Shown piece after piece: positions 26,906-33,352 of a DNA stretch of 64,000 bases. The first letter of the stretch is position 1. Each line of letters starts with the position of its first letter. The position numbers and the translations under genes were made by a program. The DNA comes from Candidatus Paceibacterota bacterium (GTDB lineage Bacteria; Verrucomicrobiota; Verrucomicrobiia; Limisphaerales; UBA8199): assembly GCA_035452965.1 (NCBI GenBank), contig DAOTCE010000012.1:1-64000 (forward strand). The letters run 5' to 3'. The notes below the pieces were generated by a model that was not told the DNA's origin, searched no databases, and saw only the letters and a list, made by a program, of their open reading frames with translations.

Positions 26906-27340
26906 TTATCTGCGGGCCGGGAACGATATATCAGGCTTAGTCTGATCAATCGTCTCCTGAGAAGCGTCCTCTCCTGATCCAAACAGTGCATAGCCGAGCG
27001 CTGCAATGAAAATGAGCACCACCAGCACAAGTTCCCATTGCACGGGAGGGTGCTTGTGTGTTCTCCGGTGAGACCGGACTTGGGGCGCACGCAGAGGTTG
27101 TGGCACAGGGCCGGCGGAGGCGCGGGGCTGGCTCGTTCCGTGGTGGGGAGCCGTATCCGGGCCGAAAGGCAGTTGAAAGGTCGGCGTGTGGCCATGACGC
27201 AGGTCATCCACCAGAGTTGCGGCTCTGCCTGGCTCGATCCCGCGCGAAGCCAGGGCGGCCACAATCTCCGCATCGGATTGACTCGCCTTCATTAGGCCTC
27301 TGGCGAACTCTACATCCGCCGGCAAAATATCGTGAATCAT
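26906..27340 (-). CDS. Small single-pass membrane protein, function unknown
   Basis: A protein of 144 residues if started at MIHDILPADVEFARGL; the frame stays open to 27535 but the upstream residues are Pro-rich and not protein-like. The N-terminal part (residues 1-45, AEIVAALASRGIEPGRAATLVDDL) looks like a small helical domain. A proline- and histidine-rich linker follows, then one membrane helix (about 112-130, LVLVVLIFIAALGYALF) and a short acidic tail. I do not recognise a named family. The layout, with a helical domain in the cytoplasm tethered to the membrane, is common in Planctomycetota and Verrucomicrobiota hypotheticals. Confidence 0.6.
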   Translation of the reverse strand: MIHDILPADVEFARGLMKASQSDAEIVAALASRGIEPGRAATLVDDLRHGHTPTFQLPFGPDTAPHHGTSQPRASAGPVPQPLRAPQVRSHRRTHKHPPVQWELVLVVLIFIAALGYALFGSGEDASQETIDQTKPDISFPARR

Positions 27341-27496
27341 ACTTGGCGGCTCCACACTACCTGAGCCGGATTTTTTATAGGCCGGCACCCCGGTTGGCGA
27401 CAAGTCAGGCAAAACGCGATTTGTTCTGTAAGGCATTCCCTTACAAGCGGGCTGAATTCGTGGCCGGTGAATTGGTGCGCAGACAGGGAAGTGGTG

Positions 27497-27505
27497 TGCT
27501 AGAAT
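27497..27505 (+). promoter_or_regulatory. Extended -10 promoter for the pterin dehydratase gene
   Basis: TGCTAGAAT is an exact extended -10 (TGnTAGAAT), placed 38 bases before ATG 27544. No convincing -35 lies at the right distance, which extended -10 promoters tolerate. Confidence 0.45.
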
Positions 27506-27543
27506 ACTCGGTGTGATGGATAGCGGGAAATGCACAGTAGCCC

Positions 27544-27876
27544 ATGAGCGCCTTAGCTGAGAAACAATGCCAGCCCTGCCAGGGGGGAGTCCCGCCGTTA
27601 AAGGGTGACCCGCTGGCTCGGCTCTCCCGGGAACTGGGTGGCGGCTGGCAGGTAGTGGGGGAACATCACCTCGAAAAGGAATACCAGTTCAAGAACTTCG
27701 TTGAGGCCCTTGCTTTCACCAACAAGGTTGGCGAGCTGGCGGAAGCCCAGGGACACCATCCCGACATCTACCTTGCCTGGGGCAAGGTGAAGATCACGAT
27801 TTGGACGCACAAGATCAACGGCCTGACCGAAAGTGACTTTGTGCTGGCGGCCAAAGCCGACAAGCTAATGGGCTGA
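27544..27876 (+). CDS. Pterin-4-alpha-carbinolamine dehydratase
   Basis: A protein of 110 residues, the usual size of PhhB/DCoH. It carries the active-site signature (EAQGHHPDIYLAWGKVKI, with the paired histidines) and the final THKINGLTESDFVLAAKAD. The enzyme dehydrates 4a-hydroxytetrahydrobiopterin and so recycles the pterin cofactor. Many bacteria without phenylalanine hydroxylase keep it, with a role linked to molybdopterin or to protection against pterin by-products, so the presence of an aromatic hydroxylase cannot be assumed. No hydroxylase is seen here, but aroE and aroC are nearby. Its end overlaps the 2Fe-2S protein gene by 12 bases, tail to tail. Confidence 0.92.
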   Translation: MSALAEKQCQPCQGGVPPLKGDPLARLSRELGGGWQVVGEHHLEKEYQFKNFVEALAFTNKVGELAEAQGHHPDIYLAWGKVKITIWTHKINGLTESDFVLAAKADKLMG

Positions 27877-28236
27877 TGGCGGCGGGTTTCTCGCGAAGCA
27901 ATATTCCTCCACGACTTTCCCGTTCACCAGGTGCTCCTGGATGATCCGCTCCAGCACCGCAGGCGTGCACGAGTGGTACCAGACTCCCTCGGGATAAACG
28001 ACGGCGATGGGCCCGCGTGTGCAGACGCGCAGGCAGTTGACTTTGCTCCTGTACACCAGCGGCTCCGCTCCCGCGAGGTGCAGTTCCTTCAGTCGTTGCT
28101 TCAAGTATTCCCAGGATTCCAGTCCGTCGTCCCTGGATGCGCACTTTGGCTCGGTCTGGTCGGCACACAGGAAGATGTGGCGCCGGCACTTTTCCAGGCC
28201 GAGGGAATTCACGATGGTTTGCAGTTCACTGGACAT
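27865..28236 (-). CDS. Thioredoxin-like (2Fe-2S) ferredoxin
   Basis: A protein of 123 residues from MSSELQTIV; the longer frame to 28320 is not protein-like. The four cysteines of the thioredoxin-like ferredoxin fold are present: HIFLCADQTEPKC at the N-terminal side and NCLRVCTRGPIAVVYPEGVWY later. These proteins bind one 2Fe-2S cluster and shuttle electrons in the cytoplasm, or occur next to cobalamin and NiFe-metabolism genes. No obvious partner is visible here. Upstream, the 10-base GCTGTATCCA (28310-28319) recurs in the duplicated element found before cimA and the GHL10 gene, 74 bases ahead of this start. Confidence 0.85.
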   Translation of the reverse strand: MSSELQTIVNSLGLEKCRRHIFLCADQTEPKCASRDDGLESWEYLKQRLKELHLAGAEPLVYRSKVNCLRVCTRGPIAVVYPEGVWYHSCTPAVLERIIQEHLVNGKVVEEYCFARNPPPSAH

Positions 28237-28368
28237 GTTTAAAGCGCCTGAGCGACAACGTAAGGCTCCGCACAGGAACGGGCAAGCCGCCGTTCGTAAA
28301 CGACTCTTAGCTGTATCCATCGGGGTTAGTCAGGATTCAGAACGTGGGTGTCATGCGAACTTTGGCCT

Positions 28369-28396
28369 TTGAACTTGGTCCGAGCTTGCCTATAAC
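28369..28396 (+). promoter_or_regulatory. Sigma-70 promoter of aroE, leaderless
   Basis: TTGAAC (28369-28374), a 16-base spacer and TATAAC (28391-28396) form the best promoter in the window. The start codon at 28403 is only 7 bases after the -10, so transcription should begin at or next to the A of the ATG. This predicts a leaderless message. Confidence 0.6.
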
Positions 28397-28402
28397 CAGC
28401 GG

Positions 28403-29320
28403 ATGTCCGGGCCGTTCACACAACCGATTGATGCCAGCACGCGCTATTGCGCGGTGTACGGCCTGCCCGTTAAGCATTCCGCGTCACCGGCAATGCACAA
28501 TGCCGGCCTGGCGGCGCTCGGGCTCAACTGGCGTTACCTCGCGTTTGAAGTGCATTCGGATGATTTGCACGCCGCCATCCAGGGCGCGCAGAGGATGAAC
28601 TTCATCGGGCTCAATCTCACGGTGCCGCACAAACTGCTGGCGGTGGACATGGTGGATTTGCTGGATGACTCGGCCCGGCGCTGGGGCGCGGTGAACACCA
28701 TTCGTTTCGAGGGTCGTGATGAACGCGGCGCATGGCGGCCGCTGGGTGAGTTCGGGGGCCTCCCCCGGATAACCCGGTCGCATGGATTCAACACCGATGC
28801 CGATGCAATTGCCCGCGCGCTGCGTGAAGACCTGGGGTTGGAGCTGCCTGGGGCCAAGGTCCTGTTGTTGGGCGCCGGCGGGGCAGGGCGGACCGCGGCA
28901 CTGAAGCTCGCCGCCGAACGAGTCGCGGAGCTCTATTTGGTCAACCGCACCGCGAGTAAGGCAGAGGCAGTCGCCGGGGAGATCGGCGGAAGGCATTCAG
29001 GGGTAATGGTGACGCTGGGCTACCCGCGCGGGCCGGTGGATCTGGTGTTGAACGCCACGTCACTCGGGCTGAGGCCGGCCGATCCGGTGCCGTTCGATGA
29101 AGGGCAGTTCTCCCTCCAGCAGGCGGGTGCGGTCTATGACATGGTTTACCGGCCGGCTGAGAGCGCCTTGCTCCGGGCGGCCAAAGCGGCGGGCTGCCGT
29201 GTCGCCAACGGCCTGGGCATGTTGTTGTATCAAGGCGCCGCGGCGTTGGAGCTTTGGACTGGCCGGGCGGCACCCCTGGAGATTATGCGCGGGGCACTGA
29301 AGAAGAACGTTTACGGCTGA
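28403..29320 (+). CDS. aroE: Shikimate dehydrogenase
   Basis: A protein of 305 residues, slightly longer than E. coli AroE (272) because of an inserted loop around residues 105-125. It reduces 3-dehydroshikimate to shikimate with NADPH. Visible marks are YGLPVKHSASPAMHNAGL (shikimate binding), LTVPHK with the catalytic Lys, the NADP loop LLLGAGGAGRTAALKL, VNRTASKA, NATSLG and the final NGLGMLLYQGAAALELWTG. The gene has a strong promoter just before it and no Shine-Dalgarno sequence. The prepilin peptidase gene starts 10 bases after its stop and is probably co-transcribed. aroC lies 1.1 kb further on, on the opposite strand. Confidence 0.95.
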   Translation: MSGPFTQPIDASTRYCAVYGLPVKHSASPAMHNAGLAALGLNWRYLAFEVHSDDLHAAIQGAQRMNFIGLNLTVPHKLLAVDMVDLLDDSARRWGAVNTIRFEGRDERGAWRPLGEFGGLPRITRSHGFNTDADAIARALREDLGLELPGAKVLLLGAGGAGRTAALKLAAERVAELYLVNRTASKAEAVAGEIGGRHSGVMVTLGYPRGPVDLVLNATSLGLRPADPVPFDEGQFSLQQAGAVYDMVYRPAESALLRAAKAAGCRVANGLGMLLYQGAAALELWTGRAAPLEIMRGALKKNVYG

Positions 29321-29330
29321 GCGATCTCGC

Positions 29331-30437
29331 ATGCTTTACGCACCGTTTGATCCGCAGAATTGGGCCGCTGTGCCCTTCCATTTCTGGTCGGGGGTGTTCT
29401 TCGTGTTCGGCTCAATGGTCGGCAGTTTCCTCAATGTGTGCATCTATCGGCTGCCCCTGGAGCAGAGCATTATTACGCCGCCGTCCCATTGTCCGCACTG
29501 CAAGTACTCCATCCCATGGTATCTCAACATCCCGCTGGTGACCTGGCTGTATCTGCGCGGGAAATGCCGGAACTGCGGCGCGCCAATATCCATTCGCTAT
29601 TTTCTGGTGGAACTGCTGACGGCGCTGGTCTTTCTAAACTGCTGGCTGGCGTTCGGGGGCCAGTCCGCGTGGCTGGCATTGGTGTATGCGCTTTTTCTGG
29701 CCGGCCTTATCGCCGCCACGTTCATTGACTTCGAGCACTTCATCATCCCTGACGAGATCACCATCGGCGGTATGGTGGCCGGTTTTGCGTGTTCATTTTT
29801 TCTTCCGTCCCTGCACGGGCAGCCGTCACCGTCCGGCGGCCTGCGGCAAAGCCTGCTGGGCATCGCGGTCGGGGCGGGGATCATTTATCTGATCCTGCGC
29901 GCGGGAAAGCTCCTGTTCGGCCGCCAGAAAGTGGAGCTGCCGGCCAACACTAAGATCATATTCAGCGAAACCGCGGTCCACCTGCCGGACAGGGATATTC
30001 CTTACGACGAGCTCTTCTATCGCCGGTCGGACGTAATCGCTTTCCACGCGCGTACGCTGGAGCTTGTGGACCGCGGCTATCGGGATGTGCAAGTCCGGCT
30101 GACTCCCGACAAATTGCGTGTTGGGGAGGAGGATTTGAACCCGGAAGATGTGCCGCACCTGGAGGCGGTTTGCACGGAGATCGTCCTGCCCCGCGAGGCC
30201 ATGGGGCTGGGCGACGTGAAATTTATGGCTGCCATTGGCGCGTTCCTCGGCTGGAAGGCGGTGCTCTTCTCCCTGATGCTCAGCTCGATGATCGGTTCCG
30301 TGGTCGGCGTGACCCTGATTCTGCTGCGCCGGCGTGAATGGTCCTCGCGCTTGCCTTACGGCCCCTACATTGCGCTGGCCGCCGCGCTTTGGATTTTCGG
30401 CGGCAAACGCCTGGTCCAGTGGTGGTTCGGGATGTGA
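29331..30437 (+). CDS. Prepilin peptidase (A24 family) with a large internal insert
   Basis: A protein of 368 residues in the inner membrane that cleaves and N-methylates prepilins and pseudopilins. The N-terminal methylase part has SFLNVCIYRLP and the zinc motif CPHC...CRNC. The two catalytic aspartates are in FIDFEHFIIPD and GLGDVK. Compared with E. coli-type enzymes (about 230-290 residues) there is an insert of about 90 residues (roughly 195-285), soluble and acidic, between the aspartates. I would expect it to process the two pseudopilins in this window and many others in the genome. It starts 10 bases after aroE, and its end is 3 bases from the convergent aroC. Confidence 0.93.
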   Translation: MLYAPFDPQNWAAVPFHFWSGVFFVFGSMVGSFLNVCIYRLPLEQSIITPPSHCPHCKYSIPWYLNIPLVTWLYLRGKCRNCGAPISIRYFLVELLTALVFLNCWLAFGGQSAWLALVYALFLAGLIAATFIDFEHFIIPDEITIGGMVAGFACSFFLPSLHGQPSPSGGLRQSLLGIAVGAGIIYLILRAGKLLFGRQKVELPANTKIIFSETAVHLPDRDIPYDELFYRRSDVIAFHARTLELVDRGYRDVQVRLTPDKLRVGEEDLNPEDVPHLEAVCTEIVLPREAMGLGDVKFMAAIGAFLGWKAVLFSLMLSSMIGSVVGVTLILLRRREWSSRLPYGPYIALAAALWIFGGKRLVQWWFGM

Positions 30438-30440
30438 CGC

Positions 30441-31520
30441 CTACTTGCACTGGGCCGTGTGCCGCAGCGCGTGGTCCACAAGCACCAGAGCCGTCATCGC
30501 CTCGATGATCGGCACCGCGCGCGGCAGCACGCAAGGGTCGTGCCGGCCCCGGGCTTTGAGGGTGGTGTTATGGTGCTGGAGGTCCACCGTCTCTTGCTCG
30601 CGCATCACGGTGGCGACGGGTTTGAACGCGACGCGGAAGTAGATGGTCTGGCCGTTCGAGATGCCGCCCTGAATGCCGCCGGAGCGGTTGGAAGTGGTAT
30701 AGACCTTGCCCCCCTTCGCGCGAAACGGATCGTTGTGCTGCGTGCCCGTGAGCAGAACGCCGTCGAAGCCGGAGCCGAAGTCGAATCCCTTGGACGCCGG
30801 CAGGCTCAGCATGGCCTTGGCCAGATCCGCCTCCAGCCGATCAAATACCGGCTCGCCCCAGCCGGGCGGAACCCCGCGCGCCACGCCCTCGACGACGCCT
30901 CCAACGCTGTCGCCGGCATGGCGCATCTTCTCAATCAGCTGGAGCATGCGTCCCGCTGCCACCTTGTCCGGGCAGCGAACCAAGTTCGATTCAATGTCTT
31001 TCACCCTGACCTTTTCCGGGTCCACCTCGGCGATGACGCGCTGAACTTGCTTCACGTAGGCCAGGACTTTCACGCCGTAGCGCTGGAGCAAGATCTTCCT
31101 GGCAATGGCTCCGGCCGCCACGCGCCCGACGGTCTCGCGCGCGCTGGTGCGCCCGCCGCCGGGCCAGGCCCGGATGCCGTATTTCGCCTGGTAAGTGTAA
31201 TCGGCGTGCGACGGGCGGTATTTGGTGGCCATCTCTGTGTAGGCTTCGGGCCGGGAATCCTGGTTCTTGACCCAGAGGCAAATCGGTGTGCCCAGCGTCT
31301 TGCCTTCAAAGATGCCCGAGAGGATCTGGATGGTGTCGGATTCCTTGCGCTGCGAGACAATGGGCGATTGGCCGGGCCGGCGGCGGTCGAGATCAGGCTG
31401 GATGTCGTCCACCGTCAACGGCAGCCGGGGCGGGCAGCCATCTACCACCACGCCGACCCCGCCGCCGTGCGACTCCCCCCAGGTTGTGATGCGGAACAGA
31501 TGCCCGAACGTGTTTGCCAT
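30441..31520 (-). CDS. aroC: Chorismate synthase
   Basis: A protein of 359 residues from MANTFGHLFRITTWGESHG, the canonical start; the frame stays open to 31754 but the upstream part is not AroC-like. It converts EPSP to chorismate, needing reduced FMN. Family signatures include GESHGGGVGVVVDGCPP, RRRPGQSPIVSQRKESD, GRTSARETVGRVAAGAIA and, late, RHDPCVLPRAVPIIEAM. It ends 3 bases from the prepilin peptidase on the other strand and follows the DUF6485 gene by 83 bases on the same strand. With aroE in the same neighbourhood it supplies the last steps of the shikimate pathway. Confidence 0.95.
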   Translation of the reverse strand: MANTFGHLFRITTWGESHGGGVGVVVDGCPPRLPLTVDDIQPDLDRRRPGQSPIVSQRKESDTIQILSGIFEGKTLGTPICLWVKNQDSRPEAYTEMATKYRPSHADYTYQAKYGIRAWPGGGRTSARETVGRVAAGAIARKILLQRYGVKVLAYVKQVQRVIAEVDPEKVRVKDIESNLVRCPDKVAAGRMLQLIEKMRHAGDSVGGVVEGVARGVPPGWGEPVFDRLEADLAKAMLSLPASKGFDFGSGFDGVLLTGTQHNDPFRAKGGKVYTTSNRSGGIQGGISNGQTIYFRVAFKPVATVMREQETVDLQHHNTTLKARGRHDPCVLPRAVPIIEAMTALVLVDHALRHTAQCK

Positions 31521-31603
31521 AGGTCTAACTTGCGGGAAGAACGCGCCCGGGTCAAACCTGTACCGGTTGTGCTGGCTGAATCGGAAGCGTGAGGCGGCTG
31601 CGC

Positions 31604-31807
31604 CTAGACCTGGCCAGCGGTCACCATGGCGGCGAAGCGCTCGAAGCTGCGATCGTAAGTGCGCTCGACCTCCGCGGGGAAGCAGCAAGCGGGGAGTTGC
31701 CGCATGCCCAGGTGGTATTGCAGGCATTCGCAGCAGACACCGTGCTTCTCGCAACCCGGATACGTGCAGTTGCAGAACCGCGCATTACTCGATTTTCGGC
31801 ATTCCAT
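31604..31807 (-). CDS. DUF6485 cysteine-rich small protein
   Basis: A protein of 67 residues, with seven cysteines in the first 42, arranged CNCTYPGCEKHGVCCECL and CCFP. The tail ERTYDRSFERFA is typical of the DUF6485 family. The cysteine spacing suggests a small zinc- or metal-binding fold. The function is unknown in the family; members are scattered across anaerobes and Verrucomicrobiota. It lies between a beta-lactamase-fold gene and aroC on the same strand. Confidence 0.7.
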   Translation of the reverse strand: MECRKSSNARFCNCTYPGCEKHGVCCECLQYHLGMRQLPACCFPAEVERTYDRSFERFAAMVTAGQV

Positions 31808-31838
31808 GGCTCGGGTGTAATTCCCCGGCGCCGCGGCG

Positions 31839-33299
31839 TCAACTCTGATCCCGTGCCGTCAGGCCGGCCCGCAAGGGCGCGGGCGTTTGTTTGGCGGGAC
31901 GATCTTGACGGCCAGGTGGCTTGTCCAGATCGCGCAGGAGGTTCACCGCCAGATCGTCCACGTCTTCGCCGCTATTGGAGAGCAGCACCACTCCCAGGCG
32001 GCGGTCTGCCGTGAAGCCGATGAAGCTGCGGAAACCGCCGGTGCCGCCGTTGTGCCAGATGATGGTTCGCCCCAGCCGCTGGCTTTGGAGGTGAATCCAG
32101 TTCATCCCGAAGGCGGTGCGCGCATCCTCCTCGAACAGGACGCGGTGAGATTCCTGAATGGCATGTTCCAGTGGCTGGCCTTCCGGGTGCATGTTGGCCT
32201 GGAGGTACTTCAGCATGTCCGTGGCGGTGGAGCGCAGCGCGCCGGCACCGCCCAGGTCATTTCCCGCAAACCAGGGCGCCGAACGGAGGGCCAGGATGAT
32301 CGGTCCGAGGCGCAACACGGCCCGGTAGCCCTGGGCGGAGCGCTGCGCCTGGACGCTGTTGAGGGTCACCGTCGTGTCACCCAGGCCGAGCGGCAGGCAG
32401 ACTTCGCGTTTGACCAGCGTCTCGTACCTGGAGCTTGCGTTTGTGGCAAGCAAGTAGCCCAGCAGGGCCATTCCGAAGTTGGAGTAACAGGCCTTGGTGC
32501 CCGGCGCCGATTGCAGCCTGACGGAGCGCACGTCGGCCAACAGATCCGCCGCGCGGTAGCCGGCGTAGGGGTCGCTGCCAAAGACGAGCATCCCAAGGCT
32601 GCTCACCGGCGACCAGTCGTCGGGCATGCGGGGGAATCCCGACGAGTGCGAAGTGAGGTGTCGCAGCGTGACCTCGCGCGCCTCTTCGGGGAGGTCCGCT
32701 CCCGGAGGCAACAGCTCCCGGATCGGCTGGTCCAGCCGCACGTTCCCATGTTCAATCTGCCTGGCCAGGGTGAGGCCAGTGAAGGTCTTGGTGATGGAGC
32801 CGAGTTCGAACAAGGTATCGGCACTGGTTCTCGCGTCAGCGGACAAGGACGGGCGGCCAAATGTCATTATCGTCGCGCCGCTGGGTGTGACAACCGCAGC
32901 GGCCAAGCCGATGCTCTTGCCCCTGCTTATAAACGAAGCACAATGTTTCCGGATCAGCGGCTCCAGCTCTGGCGCGTGCCCGTCGCTCCATTCTGCCACA
33001 GGCCCTCTCTGGTAGCCGAGGGAAGGTTTCGTGCTCCATGCGCCGAGCAATCCCGCTGCCAGCACTCCCAAGCCGAGCGCGAGGAGGCATCTCAGGAAGA
33101 GAGTCCAAACGCGGTTTGATCCGGCAGTGGGCGGGACTGCGTCAGACAATACCGGAGGCTTTGCGGTCTGAGCTTCCGCGCCGGACCGGGCCGCGCGGGC
33201 TCTACGCAGGCCGATGGCTGCCAGCACCGCGCCTGCGAGGCCGACGAAGGCCCCCAGCAGACCAATCACCAGCGGGATGAACGAAAGCACACTTGTCAT
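31839..33299 (-). CDS. Membrane-anchored serine hydrolase, beta-lactamase/PBP class C fold
   Basis: A protein of 486 residues. Two hydrophobic helices lie at about 4-32 and 66-88, so the catalytic part is outside the cytoplasm. Catalytic motifs of the class C beta-lactamase/D-peptidase group are present: the SxxK motif in ELGSITKTFTG, YSNFG (YxN) and HNGGTGGF (third motif). Conserved LTHSSG-type wording appears as RHLTSHSSGFPR. Members act as peptidases on D-amino-acid peptides, as esterases, or as beta-lactamases; the substrate cannot be named here. The start at 33299 is preceded by ATGAGACTG, a leader string also seen before two other genes in the window. Confidence 0.85.
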   Translation of the reverse strand: MTSVLSFIPLVIGLLGAFVGLAGAVLAAIGLRRARAARSGAEAQTAKPPVLSDAVPPTAGSNRVWTLFLRCLLALGLGVLAAGLLGAWSTKPSLGYQRGPVAEWSDGHAPELEPLIRKHCASFISRGKSIGLAAAVVTPSGATIMTFGRPSLSADARTSADTLFELGSITKTFTGLTLARQIEHGNVRLDQPIRELLPPGADLPEEAREVTLRHLTSHSSGFPRMPDDWSPVSSLGMLVFGSDPYAGYRAADLLADVRSVRLQSAPGTKACYSNFGMALLGYLLATNASSRYETLVKREVCLPLGLGDTTVTLNSVQAQRSAQGYRAVLRLGPIILALRSAPWFAGNDLGGAGALRSTATDMLKYLQANMHPEGQPLEHAIQESHRVLFEEDARTAFGMNWIHLQSQRLGRTIIWHNGGTGGFRSFIGFTADRRLGVVLLSNSGEDVDDLAVNLLRDLDKPPGRQDRPAKQTPAPLRAGLTARDQS

Positions 33300-33352
33300 G
33301 GTACAGTCTCATGCGACGATCCGGGCCGGATCGCGCTCCGGCGCCAGCCGGC

